From contig NZ_CP121684.1 of the NCBI RefSeq assembly GCF_029760935.1, positions 1,612,001 to 1,676,000 on the forward strand: a stretch of DNA of 64,000 bases, in the 5' to 3' direction. The notes beneath the pieces are model-generated. The model was not told the origin of the DNA and did no database searches. It saw only the letters and a list, made by a program, of their open reading frames with translations. The position numbers and the translations under genes are program-made. The stretch comes from Lysinibacter sp. HNR (GTDB taxonomy: Bacteria > Actinomycetota > Actinomycetes > Actinomycetales > Microbacteriaceae). Numbering within the stretch: the first letter of the stretch is position 1; each line of letters opens with the position of its first letter. Below, piece after piece: positions 37,267-46,742 of the stretch.

Positions 37267-39072
37267 TTATAGTCGAGTTTCCCTGGTGATGCTCTGATCG
37301 CTGCGGTGTGCCCGCCCCGTGTGTAGCTGCAGGGCGCTCGTGACCAGGGGAAAATGACTGAACGCCTGTGGCATGTTACCCAACTGACGCTGTTCGACAG
37401 GGTCCCACTCCTCGCTGAGAAGCCCAACATCATTACGCAGTTCCAGTAAACGCTCAAAGAGCTGGGTTGATTCCCTGCGGTGACCGGCGCTGTGCAGGGC
37501 ATCAACCATCCAGAAAGAACAGGCAATAAACATTCCCTCACCGCCGCTGAGTCCATCGCCCGATTTTTCAGTCTGATAGCGTCGTACCATCCCGTCCTCG
37601 CTCAATTCGTTACGGATCGCCTGGATTGTTCCCTCGACACGAGAATCAGACCCCGGGAGGAATCCCACCCTCGGGATAAGCAGAAGACTCGCGTCAAGCT
37701 CGGGTCTTCCGTAGGACTGAGTGAAAGTGTTTCGTTCGGCATCGTATCCCTTCTGTAACACCTCAGCTTTGATAGTGTCGCGCAGCTTCTCCCAGCGCTC
37801 CCCCGGGCCCCACAGCTGATATTTTTTTACCGAACGTGACATGCGATCCGCGGCAACCCACGCCATAACCTTCGAGTGAGTAAAGTGTCGCGGGTCACCT
37901 CGCATTTCCCAGAGTCCATTATCTGGCTGCTGCCAGTTACCCTCCAGGTGGTTCATAAGCGCCACCTGAATGTCCCACGCATCATCGTGAGTTCCGATTC
38001 CAGAGTCGCGGGCTAGATTAAGCCCGTCCAACGTTTCCCCCCACACGTCCAATTGCAGCTGCTGAGAGGCAGCATTACCCACTCTCACGGGACGGGAGTC
38101 TTCATATCCCGAGAGCCACGAAAGCTCTGACTCGGGCAGCCGTCGGGTACCGTCGATGCTGTACATGATCTGGAGGTCTGCGGGGTCTCCTGCTACCGCA
38201 CGCAGGAGCCACTCTCGCCACTCACGGGCCTCCGACTCATATCCTGCGGCAAGAAGCGCCTGTAGCGTATAGCTGGAATCGCGTAACCAACAATAGCGAT
38301 AGTCCCAGTTGCGCGGACCTCCAATTTTCTCGGGCAGGGAGGTGGTCGGGGCCGCAACTATTCCACCGGTTGGCGCGTAAGTGAGCGCTTTAAGCGTAAT
38401 CAGGGAGCGTGTGACCGCGTCTCGGTACGGCCCCGTAACGTGCTGTCCCTGAGATACCCACTCTTTCCAAAAGGACAGAGTGTCTTGATAGGCACTCTCC
38501 GCAGAAAACAGCGCGGGTTCCTTCTCTTGACTGGGGTACCATGTGAGGACAAAGGGGATGCGATCTCCCTCCTGCACCGTAAAGTTGGCAACTGTCGCCC
38601 AGTTTTTACCGAAATTTCTTATTGGACTGCTGAAACGAATAGCGTCGGGACCCGCGACGGCATACATGTGTTCCGCATAGTGCCGCACCCAGGGAATAAT
38701 ACTGCCGTAGTCAAATCGAACCTTCAGCTCGGAGTACATCTCTACGGAACCGCTCACTCCTTCAACAATTCGGATCACGTCGGGAGCTTTTTCGCGAGGC
38801 GGCATAAAGTCGATCACACGGACGGTTCCCGTGGGGGTAACCCACTCCGTCTCAAGAATCAGAGTGTCTCCCTGGTAGCGGCGAGAGGTTGATTTTCCCT
38901 CACCGGGAGGGGCCAACAACCAGCGACCCGCACGCGGTGCGTCCAAAAGTGCAGCAAAGCACGCTGGGGAATCGAGACGAGGCAGACACAGCCAATCGAT
39001 TGACCCGGTGTTACTCACTAGGGCGGCAGCCTGCAAATCTCCGATCAGGGCATAGTCTTCAATGCGGGCCAT
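37267..39072 (-). CDS. Glycoside hydrolase family 15 protein (glucoamylase/trehalase type)
   Basis: 601 residues, without a signal peptide. The start ARIEDYALIGDLQAAALVS, GSIDWLCLPRLDSPACFAAL and the catalytic-domain motifs GGPRNWDYRYCWLRDSSYTL and VAADRMSR match the actinobacterial GH15 group. The group includes intracellular trehalases and alpha-glucosidases. Which sugar this one cuts cannot be read from the sequence. No trehalose biosynthesis gene is adjacent. It is transcribed towards fadB and divergently from an SDR gene, with a palindrome in the shared promoter region. Confidence 0.88.
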   Translation of the reverse strand: MARIEDYALIGDLQAAALVSNTGSIDWLCLPRLDSPACFAALLDAPRAGRWLLAPPGEGKSTSRRYQGDTLILETEWVTPTGTVRVIDFMPPREKAPDVIRIVEGVSGSVEMYSELKVRFDYGSIIPWVRHYAEHMYAVAGPDAIRFSSPIRNFGKNWATVANFTVQEGDRIPFVLTWYPSQEKEPALFSAESAYQDTLSFWKEWVSQGQHVTGPYRDAVTRSLITLKALTYAPTGGIVAAPTTSLPEKIGGPRNWDYRYCWLRDSSYTLQALLAAGYESEAREWREWLLRAVAGDPADLQIMYSIDGTRRLPESELSWLSGYEDSRPVRVGNAASQQLQLDVWGETLDGLNLARDSGIGTHDDAWDIQVALMNHLEGNWQQPDNGLWEMRGDPRHFTHSKVMAWVAADRMSRSVKKYQLWGPGERWEKLRDTIKAEVLQKGYDAERNTFTQSYGRPELDASLLLIPRVGFLPGSDSRVEGTIQAIRNELSEDGMVRRYQTEKSGDGLSGGEGMFIACSFWMVDALHSAGHRRESTQLFERLLELRNDVGLLSEEWDPVEQRQLGNMPQAFSHFPLVTSALQLHTGRAHRSDQSITRETRL

Positions 39073-39108
39073 GATCCGATTATTACACAGTCAAACAGAA
39101 AGTTCCTC

Positions 39109-39138
39109 TACCATACAAAAATACGCAAAGTGTATGGT
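39109..39138. promoter_or_regulatory. Palindromic candidate operator between GH15 and SDR genes
   Basis: TACCATACA (39109-39117) and TGTATGGT (39131-39138) are inverted copies about 13 bases apart in a 106-base divergent intergenic region. Placement suits a regulator controlling both genes. No regulator gene is adjacent. Confidence 0.45.
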
Positions 39139-39178
39139 GGGAGAACATCATCTACATCATAAACATCGGAGTAACAAA

Positions 39179-39946
39179 ATGCTTCTCACGGATAAGACGA
39201 TACTGGTAACCGGCGGAAACAGCGGGATCGGTGAGGCCATTGTGCTCGCTGCCGCAGCCGAGGGCGCAAACATTGTTATCGATTATGTTACGCATCCCGA
39301 GGAGGCACACAAACTCGTGAAGCGAGTTCAGGGTGCGGGAGGACAGGCAATAAGCGTTCAGGCGGATGTGAGCCGAGTATCAGATATTCAAAAGATGATA
39401 CAGCAGGCGGTTGATAGTTTTGGAAAGCTCGACGTTATGGTCAACAATGCGGGCATTGAGACCAGAACTTCGGTGCTCGACACAACCGAGGAGCAGTACG
39501 ATCGGGTCCTTGAGGTTAACCTCAAAAGCGCCTTCTTTGGCACCCAGCGCGCGGCTCAACAGTTTATCGCACAGAAAACGGGCGGCCTTATTCTTAACAT
39601 CTCTTCCGTACATGAAGACTGGCCGATGCCGGGTAACATAGCATATTGCCTCTCCAAGGGTGGGGTTCGGATGCTCACCCGAACGGCGGGAGTAGAACTT
39701 GGAAAACATGGAGTTCGGGTGGTTAACCTTGCCCCCGGGGCGGTCGAGACCCCCATTAACACCAGCACAATGGCAGACCCGGAGAAGATGAAGGCTCTTG
39801 ACGATGCGATACCACTGGGAAGGATGGCCCACCCCGAGGAAATTGCAAAACTTGCGGTTTTTCTTGCGTCCGGAGAGTCATCCTACATGACAGCCACGAC
39901 CGTGTTCCTCGACGGAGGAATCATGCAGGGCAGTGTGGGTCTTTAG
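39179..39946 (+). CDS. Short-chain dehydrogenase/reductase (glucose 1-dehydrogenase-like)
   Basis: 255 residues from an ATG with GGAG seven bases upstream. Classical SDR motifs are present: VTGGNSGIGEA cofactor loop, NNAGIE, catalytic Ser in NISSVH, Tyr-x3-Lys in AYCLSKGG, and a C-terminal FLDGGIMQ. IDYVTHPEEA after the second strand suggests NADP use is possible but not certain. Similar proteins are annotated as glucose 1-dehydrogenase or 3-oxoacyl reductase; the substrate is unknown. Its stop overlaps the convergent dxs stop by four bases. Confidence 0.87.
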   Translation: MLLTDKTILVTGGNSGIGEAIVLAAAAEGANIVIDYVTHPEEAHKLVKRVQGAGGQAISVQADVSRVSDIQKMIQQAVDSFGKLDVMVNNAGIETRTSVLDTTEEQYDRVLEVNLKSAFFGTQRAAQQFIAQKTGGLILNISSVHEDWPMPGNIAYCLSKGGVRMLTRTAGVELGKHGVRVVNLAPGAVETPINTSTMADPEKMKALDDAIPLGRMAHPEEIAKLAVFLASGESSYMTATTVFLDGGIMQGSVGL

Positions 39947-41901
39947 GCATCCTGCGCGGTGATCCCAATAGACTTGGTCGTGGTCGGCACCTCTTTCCCC
40001 GGAAGGGGCCGCGCAACGGGAATTTTACTTCCTAAAACCTGCGCCACCAGGTCGCGGGCGATCTGCTGACCGGTGAGGCCGGCGTCTTCAAGGATTTCCT
40101 CGCGGGTTGCGTGGCTCATAAACTCATCCGGAAGCCCAAGCTCCGTAACAGCGGTATCCACTCCGGCGCAGCGAAGATCCTGACGAATGCGCGTGCCCAC
40201 GCCGCCAACACGAACACCGTCTTCAAGACTCACCACAATGCGGTGCTGCGCGGCCAGGTCGATAACACTCGTGGGTACGGGAACGACCCAGCGGGGATCA
40301 ACAACGGTAGAACCGATTCCCTGGTGTGCCAGACGATCCGCCACCTCAAGCGCAACGCTTGCCATCGGCCCAACGGCGACCAGCAAAACGTCTTTCTGGT
40401 CACCCTCGTAAAGAACGTCAACGCCGTCGTTCGTTCGACGGAGAGCGGGCACTGAGGTGGGGGCAACACCCTTGGGGAAACGAACCACGGTGGGAGCATT
40501 TTTAGTATCAACAGCCTCGCGCAATTCTTCGCGCAGCGTCTCTGCGTCTCGAGGGGCCGCAATGCGGATTCCAGGAACAACCTGAAGTATTGCCAAATCC
40601 CATACCCCGTGGTGGCTCGGACCGTCTGGCCCCGTGACCCCGGCCCGGTCAAGAACAAAAGTAACGCCCGCCCGGTGCAGCGCAACATCCATCACGACCT
40701 GATCAAAAGAGCGGTTCATAAATGTTGAATACATTGCAACGACGGGGTGCAGTCCACCATAGGCAAGACCGGCGGCGCTCGTGACCGCGTGTTGCTCAGC
40801 AATACCAACGTCGTACACACGATCGGGAAAACGCTCGGCAAAGTGGTGGAGTCCCGTGGGACGCAGCATAGCCGCTGTAATACCGATCACACGCGGGTTC
40901 TTTTCCGCGATATTAACAATCTCATCGCTAAAGATGGATGTCCAGGAGCGCCCAGCAGCGATCCCCAGCGGACGCCCGTTGGAGGGATCAATCTTACCAA
41001 CGGCATGGAACTGGTCCTTCATGTCCAGACGCGCTGGCGCGTATCCCCGTCCTTTTTCGGTGATCACGTGGAGGATGACCGGTTGCCCGTAGTTCTTAGC
41101 CTGGCGCAGGGCCTCCTCCATGGCGCGGAGATCGTGCCCGTCTACCGGACCTACATACTTGATATCGAGGTTTGAGTAAAGAGACTCGTTATTGGTAAAC
41201 CTGCTCAGAAATCCGCGTGTACCGCCACGAATACCCCGATACAGGGCACGTCCACCCGCTCCGAAACGCCCAAACGCCCACTCGCTAGAGCGCTGCAGGT
41301 CACGATATGTGCGTTTGGTCCGTACTCCGTTGAGAAAACGAGCCATTCCACCGATAGTCGGAGCGTAGGAACGCCCGTTGTCGTTCACAACAATAACCAG
41401 GTTGCGGGAGTTATCGTCGCTGATGTTGTTCAAGGCCTCCCAGGTCATCCCTCCCGTGAGAGCCCCGTCACCCACAACGGCAACAACGTGGCGTTGTTTT
41501 TGTCCGGTTTGCGAAAAGGCTCGAGAGATTCCATCGGCCCAGCTGAGCGAGCTGGAGGCGTGGGAACTCTCTACGATGTCGTGTTCAGACTCCGAGCGTT
41601 GCGGGTATCCCGCGATCCCGCCGCGAAGACGCAACCGAGAAAAGTCTTGTCGACCCGTAAGAATTTTATGCACATAGGATTGATGACCCGTGTCAAAAAT
41701 AATGGGGTCGTTTGGTGAGTCAAACACCCGGTGCAAAGCTATTGTCGTCTCGACCACGCCGAGGTTGGGACCCAAGTGGCCCCCGCTCTTAGACACCTCG
41801 GCTATGAGGAAATCACGGATCTCTTGCGCAAGCGTCTCAAGTTCTTCAAACGAGAGCTGATCAAGATCACGGGGACCATTGATCCTCTTCAAAACGCTCA
41901 C
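39943..41901 (-). CDS. dxs: 1-deoxy-D-xylulose-5-phosphate synthase
   Basis: About 652 residues from a GTG with AGGAGG four bases upstream; the frame extends upstream into non-conserved sequence. The thiamine-diphosphate site GDGALTGGMTWEALNN, SKSGGHLGPNLGVVE and the second-half RAGVTGPDGPSHHGVWDLA are diagnostic. It condenses pyruvate and glyceraldehyde 3-phosphate at the entry to the MEP isoprenoid pathway. In many actinobacteria acnA is the neighbour on the upstream side; here about 7.6 kb of accessory genes intervene. Confidence 0.95.
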   Translation of the reverse strand: MSVLKRINGPRDLDQLSFEELETLAQEIRDFLIAEVSKSGGHLGPNLGVVETTIALHRVFDSPNDPIIFDTGHQSYVHKILTGRQDFSRLRLRGGIAGYPQRSESEHDIVESSHASSSLSWADGISRAFSQTGQKQRHVVAVVGDGALTGGMTWEALNNISDDNSRNLVIVVNDNGRSYAPTIGGMARFLNGVRTKRTYRDLQRSSEWAFGRFGAGGRALYRGIRGGTRGFLSRFTNNESLYSNLDIKYVGPVDGHDLRAMEEALRQAKNYGQPVILHVITEKGRGYAPARLDMKDQFHAVGKIDPSNGRPLGIAAGRSWTSIFSDEIVNIAEKNPRVIGITAAMLRPTGLHHFAERFPDRVYDVGIAEQHAVTSAAGLAYGGLHPVVAMYSTFMNRSFDQVVMDVALHRAGVTFVLDRAGVTGPDGPSHHGVWDLAILQVVPGIRIAAPRDAETLREELREAVDTKNAPTVVRFPKGVAPTSVPALRRTNDGVDVLYEGDQKDVLLVAVGPMASVALEVADRLAHQGIGSTVVDPRWVVPVPTSVIDLAAQHRIVVSLEDGVRVGGVGTRIRQDLRCAGVDTAVTELGLPDEFMSHATREEILEDAGLTGQQIARDLVAQVLGSKIPVARPLPGKEVPTTTKSIGITAQDA

Positions 41902-42071
41902 ACGACCTCCTCTTAGCACTTTGGGTTTGTGCTGCGTAAGTAGCGGCAGGCACCCAGGGTAGTTTACGGCCCAAAGCACATAGTTTGCTCTGTACTCACC
42001 GAATCAACGATGAAGATTATTATGCTACCACCATAAGATCACCGTGTCTCGCTATTCTCACGATCAACTTC

Positions 42072-43001
42072 TCACTCAGGCTTCTTGTATTCTGCGCTTT
42101 TCTTTTCCCAGACGAACCGATGAAAAACAGCCAGGTCCTCCTCCCCCAGACCAGCCTCGGTGAGATCACAAAACTCACCAAAAACAGTATCCAGGAGCGG
42201 TGTCGGCGTGTGCGTGGCGCTAGCCTCCGCCACTGCAAAAGAGAGATCCTTCACCATAAATTTTGCTGCCCCAGTAACCGTGTAGTCTCGCTTGACTAGG
42301 CGTTCACGTTTAGTCTCTAAAACTCGACTGGAAGCATACCCACCCTCAAGGAGGGTTAACAACGCACTGAGTTCTAGTCCTGAGCGTTCCGCAATAACAC
42401 TTGCCTCAGAGATAGCCACCATCGTGCTCGCAACAATGAGCTGGTTACAAGCTTTTGCGACCTGTCCCGCACCCAAGGGACCCAGGTGCACCGGATTACC
42501 GCAGTGCGAGAGTATGGGAAGCACCTTTTCTACGTCCGAGACGTCTCCTCCCACCATAATCGAGAGGGTTCCCGCCTGCGCCCCCTCGGTGCCACCGCTC
42601 ACGGGTGCATCCACCAGACGCATCTTCTCTGCGGTGCGCTGGCGTAGTTGCTGATCCAGGCTACGTACGCTCTCGGGTGAAATCGTTGAAGAAACCACGA
42701 CGATGCTGGATGAGGTAGCGGTTGCGATTCCCTCGGGGCCAAATAAGAGATGCTCCACCTGCAGGCTATCGGGAACCATCAGGACGATAACCTCTGAAAT
42801 ATTTGCAAGTTCACGCGGTGAGTCGACCCACAGCGCACCGCCTCGCGTAGCGGCCTCGGCACGTTCGCGGCTTCTCCCGGTAACAGCTATCCGCGCGAGG
42901 TGCGGGTCACTTTTTTGCGAAGCCAAAAGATTAAAAACCATGGGCAGCCCCATGTTTCCCAAGCCGATAAAACCAATGCTATTTTTCGAGGAATTCTCCA
43001 T
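42072..43001 (-). CDS. 3-hydroxyisobutyrate/beta-hydroxyacid dehydrogenase family protein
   Basis: About 309 residues from an ATG with CAGGAG six bases upstream; the longer frame is not conserved. The NAD(P) loop is GFIGLGNMGLPM, the substrate-binding signature DAPVSGG and the catalytic lysine lies in GAGQVAKACNQL. The family reduces or oxidises short beta-hydroxyacids; members include tartronate-semialdehyde reductase, which would fit sugar-acid breakdown. Divergent from the D-2-hydroxyacid dehydrogenase with a candidate IclR operator between them. Exact substrate unknown. Confidence 0.88.
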   Translation of the reverse strand: MENSSKNSIGFIGLGNMGLPMVFNLLASQKSDPHLARIAVTGRSRERAEAATRGGALWVDSPRELANISEVIVLMVPDSLQVEHLLFGPEGIATATSSSIVVVSSTISPESVRSLDQQLRQRTAEKMRLVDAPVSGGTEGAQAGTLSIMVGGDVSDVEKVLPILSHCGNPVHLGPLGAGQVAKACNQLIVASTMVAISEASVIAERSGLELSALLTLLEGGYASSRVLETKRERLVKRDYTVTGAAKFMVKDLSFAVAEASATHTPTPLLDTVFGEFCDLTEAGLGEEDLAVFHRFVWEKKSAEYKKPE

Positions 43002-43040
43002 CGCAGGCTCCTGTAACATACGATCAGAATACAGAACATC

Positions 43041-43056
43041 GTTCACTATGATGAAT
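43041..43056. promoter_or_regulatory. Candidate IclR operator, copy 1
   Basis: GTTCA-CTATGA-TGAAT lies between the divergent beta-hydroxyacid and D-2-hydroxyacid dehydrogenase genes. It differs by one base from the perfect palindrome at 45119-45134. Confidence 0.5.
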
Positions 43057-43099
43057 GATACGCTTTTTATCCCTTTAACCCTAAGGAAATTATAGCCCC

Positions 43100-44149
43100 A
43101 TGACAAACCGCCTAAGAGTGGTTGCCGCCACCCCGATCAGCGAAGATCTCGTCGCTCATGTGCTCTCCCTCGAACCCCGAATCGATTTTGTGAGGGATCA
43201 GACGCTCCTTCCCTCCATGCGGCACCCGGGAGATCACGCGGGAGACCCCGCCTTCACTCGCACCCAGGAGCAGCAGCGGGCATTTGAAAAATTAATTGAC
43301 TCGGCGGAGGCTCTGTACGGGGTTCCCGACGAGAAGCCCTCGGAACTTGCACGGACAGCTCAAACAAACCCGACGCTCCGCTGGGTCCACACCATGCCGG
43401 CGGGCGGAGGCGCACAGGTACGCAGCGCCCAGCTTTCAGATCGAGACCTCAAGCGCATAGCTTTTAGCACCTCGGCTGGTGTTCACGCCGAACCGCTTGC
43501 TGAGTTTGCTCTTTTTGGACTGCTTGCCGGAGCAAAAACGCTTCCCACCCTGCAACACAATCAAAAGCAAAAACTCTGGCCCGGCCGCTGGACAATGCCG
43601 CTCATTCGGGAACAGACGATTCTCATTATTGGCCTGGGCAGCATCGGTAAGGCAACCGCACTGAAGCTTAAAGCGCTGGGCGCAACTGTTATCGGAACGA
43701 GTAGGCGCACAGACCCCGTTGCCGGCGTGGATGAACTCGTTCACCCCAAAGATCTTGCCCGGGCCGTCTCACGCGCCGATGGCATAGTGGTGACGCTTCC
43801 CGGAACCACCACCACCGAGGGCCTGGTGAGCCGAAGCCTACTCGACCGGGTCAAACAGGGAAGCACCTTTGTAAACGTCGGCCGGGGCACGGTTGTTGAC
43901 GAGCAAGCGCTGACGGAGGCAATCGAGAACGGCCGCATCGCATACGCCGCCCTCGACGTCTTTGCACACGAACCTCTCTCACCAAACAGTCCCCTCTGGT
44001 CTTCTCCCCGCGTGCTTATCAGCCCCCATACGGCAGCCCTTAACCCCGCAGAGGACCGTCTCATTGCAGAACTTTTTGCCCAAAACGCCGGGAGGCTCCT
44101 GGACGGAAAGGAGCTCATCAACCGGGTCAACACGGTAGAGTTTTACTGA
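43100..44149 (+). CDS. D-2-hydroxyacid dehydrogenase
   Basis: 349 residues. The NAD-binding domain begins LIIGLGSIGKATALKLKALG. Catalytic residues are the Arg in NVGRGTVVDEQAL, the Glu in FAHEPLSPNSPLW and the His in ISPHTAALNP. The N-terminal catalytic domain holds TSAGVHAEPLAEFALFGLL. Members reduce glyoxylate, hydroxypyruvate or 2-keto-sugar acids; GhrB-like 2-ketogluconate reduction would suit the neighbouring genes, but is inference. The ATG follows AAGGAAA by about ten bases. Next gene on the strand is the IclR regulator after 170 bases. Confidence 0.9.
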   Translation: MTNRLRVVAATPISEDLVAHVLSLEPRIDFVRDQTLLPSMRHPGDHAGDPAFTRTQEQQRAFEKLIDSAEALYGVPDEKPSELARTAQTNPTLRWVHTMPAGGGAQVRSAQLSDRDLKRIAFSTSAGVHAEPLAEFALFGLLAGAKTLPTLQHNQKQKLWPGRWTMPLIREQTILIIGLGSIGKATALKLKALGATVIGTSRRTDPVAGVDELVHPKDLARAVSRADGIVVTLPGTTTTEGLVSRSLLDRVKQGSTFVNVGRGTVVDEQALTEAIENGRIAYAALDVFAHEPLSPNSPLWSSPRVLISPHTAALNPAEDRLIAELFAQNAGRLLDGKELINRVNTVEFY

Positions 44150-44320
44150 CCAAACAGGGTTTTCTTGTGCGGAGCACTTCGGTGATTCAGAACCACTATC
44201 GGAAGTTTCCTCAACCGGATTTTCCCTGCACATGACGCTTCGATACTGTTCGCCCGAGTAAACGCAACATCAGCCCCAGGGCTTCCCTGCGCACCAGATT
44301 TTAACATCAAGGAGAAAGAA

Positions 44321-45106
44321 TTGGGCAATCACGAAACCGATAAACCCGCCCAGGCACCCGCCGTTGTTAAAGCGGTTAAGATACTCGACCTGCTCGCTCA
44401 GAATCCCGGACGCGCAAAACCGCTCAGCGATATCGCGCGAGAACTCGGCATTGCAAAATCATCAACCTCCAACCTCTGCGCGGCGCTTGAAGAAGGAAAT
44501 CTGGTGCGAAAAACTGGGAGCGGCTATCTACTGGGACGCCGCACGGTCGAGCTCGGCAGTTCTTTCCTGGCGGGCTTCGACCAGGTTCGCGAATTCTACA
44601 GAATCTGCGAGGAGTCCGAGGTCCTCCAAAATAACCTGGTTCAGCTTGCCATGCTCGACGGCGTCAGGGCATTGTACCTCGCGGTTTACGAGGGCCGCGA
44701 GAGGTTCCCCCTCTCGGCGAGTGTTGGTGATAGATACCCAGCCTCGTCAACGGCGGTAGGAACGGCCCTGCTCTCGGAGCTCTCCCCGGAGCGGGTTGAG
44801 GACCTCTATAGCGACCCGGCGCAGATGGTGACCCTCACCAATCGATCGACCAAAGACCTGAAGACCCTGCAAAAAAAGCTTGCGGACACTCGTTCGCGTG
44901 GGGTGGCCCTTGATGATCGTGAAGTTCACCTCAGCGTTGTTGGGCTTGCCGTTCTTATCCCCTCAACCCGAAACGGCGAACCCTCCTTTGCTATCGGCGC
45001 ATCCCTGGTTCATCCTTACGATAGCGAGGAAGAGCGCTCCGTGGTAACCGCGGCGCTGCGGGAGGCCGCGGAAAAGCTCAAGCGACCAACGTTAAGCTCT
45101 CACTAA
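44321..45106 (+). CDS. IclR-family transcription regulator
   Basis: 261 residues from a TTG with AAGGAG six bases upstream. The N-terminal winged helix (VVKAVKILDLLAQNPGRAKP, LSDIARELGIAKSSTSNLC) is followed by the effector-binding domain with GDRYPASSTAVGTALLSEL and RSRGVALDDREVHLSVVGLA. IclR proteins bind small organic acids or sugars and control nearby catabolic genes. Here it lies between the dehydrogenases and the MHS transporter, and a 16-bp palindrome starts just 12 bases after its stop, upstream of the transporter operon. Confidence 0.93.
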   Translation: MGNHETDKPAQAPAVVKAVKILDLLAQNPGRAKPLSDIARELGIAKSSTSNLCAALEEGNLVRKTGSGYLLGRRTVELGSSFLAGFDQVREFYRICEESEVLQNNLVQLAMLDGVRALYLAVYEGRERFPLSASVGDRYPASSTAVGTALLSELSPERVEDLYSDPAQMVTLTNRSTKDLKTLQKKLADTRSRGVALDDREVHLSVVGLAVLIPSTRNGEPSFAIGASLVHPYDSEEERSVVTAALREAAEKLKRPTLSSH

Positions 45107-45118
45107 CACCCAAAAAGC

Positions 45119-45134
45119 GTTCAGCATATTGAAC
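45119..45134. promoter_or_regulatory. Candidate IclR operator, copy 2
   Basis: The perfect palindrome GTTCA-GCATAT-TGAAC lies upstream of the transporter-idnO-idnD genes. A partial second copy (TTCAGCATAATG) follows within 10 bases. The same pattern at 43041-43056 supports a shared regulator. Confidence 0.55.
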
Positions 45135-45278
45135 CTAATTCAGCATAATGTTTCTTTTGTGTGAAAAAGCTGTTACATTCTTCTCACGGGGAAATCCCCG
45201 TCATGAGGTCTACCGTCTCCATCAACGGCGATTTCTCTGAATTCCTCGAGGTAGAGACACACACGAGAGGTATTAGCT

Positions 45279-46742
45279 GTGGACGAAGAAGGCACAGACA
45301 CCACCGTCAGATCATCATCCGATCCCGAGTACGCCGCAAATCTTCGACGGGCAACCCTCGCTTCGAGCGTCGGGAGCGCGCTGGAATACTATGATTTTGC
45401 ACTCTACGGATTAGCATCCGCCCTCATCTTCAGTAAGCTTTTCTTCTCCAACCTCGAACCGACAGTTGCCCTCATCGCGAGCTTTGCTACATTTGGGGTT
45501 GCGTTTGCGGCCCGTCCGCTCGGAGGGATATTCTTCGGCGCGATGGGCGATAAGCTGGGACGCAAATGGGTGCTCATCACAACAATCGCGCTCATGGGCG
45601 GAGCCTCCACCCTGGTTGGCTTACTCCCCACCTACGAGCAGATTGGCATCTGGGCGCCCACGCTACTCGTTCTACTGCGCCTCCTCCAGGGCTTTGGGGC
45701 AGGAGCCGAGCAGGCGGGTGCCACGGTTCTCATGGCCGAGTACGCTCCGGTTCGTCGCCGGGGATTCTTTTCCGCCCTGCCCTTCATCGGAATTCAAGCG
45801 GGCACCCTCCTCGCCTCCGGGGTATTTGTCTACCTGGGCACACTTCCCACGGAGGTTCTGCTCGCTGGGGTCTGGCGAGTCCCCTTCATCGCGTCAGTCC
45901 TCCTGATTGGCCTGGCCGTTCTCATTCGCATCCGCCTCAAGGAGAGCCCCACCTTCATCGAACTTGAAAAACAGGAGCAGATCTCCAAAAATCCCCTTCG
46001 GGAGGTGTTTAGCGCCTCTTTTCCTAACGTTCTGCGCGGTATCGGTCTGCGCATGGGTGAGAACGGTGGATCATATATTTTTAGCACGCTCGCGGTGAGC
46101 TACATTGTGGGCACCATCGGAGTTGACGCTTCGATAGGCCCGCTTGCCGTTGCCATAGGATCGCTCGTGGGCATGGTATCCGTACCCTATGCGGGACATA
46201 TTTCGGATCGGTTCGGACGCATTCGCGTATATCGTTTTGGAGCCCTGTTTCTTCTTCTGCTCACCTTTCCCGGTTGGTGGCTGCTCTCGCTCGGAAATCC
46301 AGTTGTTGCGGTCGTCGTGATCGCAGTAGCCATTGGGTTTGGTGTGAACACCATGCTCGGCGCCCAGTGCGCTCAGCTCCCGGAGCTCTTTGGTAATCGC
46401 CACCGCTACGTGGGTGTTGCCATGTCACGCGAGCTCAGCGCCGTACTTGCCGGTGGTATTGCCCCCGTGCTCGGCGCCTGGCTCATCCAGACCAGCAGCG
46501 GATCCTGGTGGCCAATCGCTATCTATGTTTTTATACTTGCCGCCATCTCATTTGGCACCACGTTTATCACCCCCGAGACCCGCTCGCGGGACCTCACCCT
46601 CACAACTGACGCTTCCGAAGACACCCCCGAACAGGTCTCGACCCGTCCACCCGCACTCACCACGCTGGCCGAATACCGCAAAGACACACTCACCCGTTCT
46701 CAGGGTTCCAGCGCACAACAGAAAGTAGCCACACACATATGA
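45279..46742 (+). CDS. MHS-type major facilitator transporter (sugar acid/organic acid uptake)
   Basis: 487 residues, 12 transmembrane helices. The metabolite:H+ symporter signature is seen in ASSVGSALEYYDFALYGLAS, GAMGDKLGRKWVL and, in the second half, GHISDRFGRIRVYRFG. MHS members import shikimate, ketoglutarate, citrate or proline-type solutes; the adjacent idonate/gluconate dehydrogenases make a sugar acid plausible. GTG start with AGAGG upstream. The stop overlaps the next gene's ATG (ATGA). The C-terminal 60 residues are cytoplasmic and unconserved. Confidence 0.88.
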   Translation: MDEEGTDTTVRSSSDPEYAANLRRATLASSVGSALEYYDFALYGLASALIFSKLFFSNLEPTVALIASFATFGVAFAARPLGGIFFGAMGDKLGRKWVLITTIALMGGASTLVGLLPTYEQIGIWAPTLLVLLRLLQGFGAGAEQAGATVLMAEYAPVRRRGFFSALPFIGIQAGTLLASGVFVYLGTLPTEVLLAGVWRVPFIASVLLIGLAVLIRIRLKESPTFIELEKQEQISKNPLREVFSASFPNVLRGIGLRMGENGGSYIFSTLAVSYIVGTIGVDASIGPLAVAIGSLVGMVSVPYAGHISDRFGRIRVYRFGALFLLLLTFPGWWLLSLGNPVVAVVVIAVAIGFGVNTMLGAQCAQLPELFGNRHRYVGVAMSRELSAVLAGGIAPVLGAWLIQTSSGSWWPIAIYVFILAAISFGTTFITPETRSRDLTLTTDASEDTPEQVSTRPPALTTLAEYRKDTLTRSQGSSAQQKVATHI

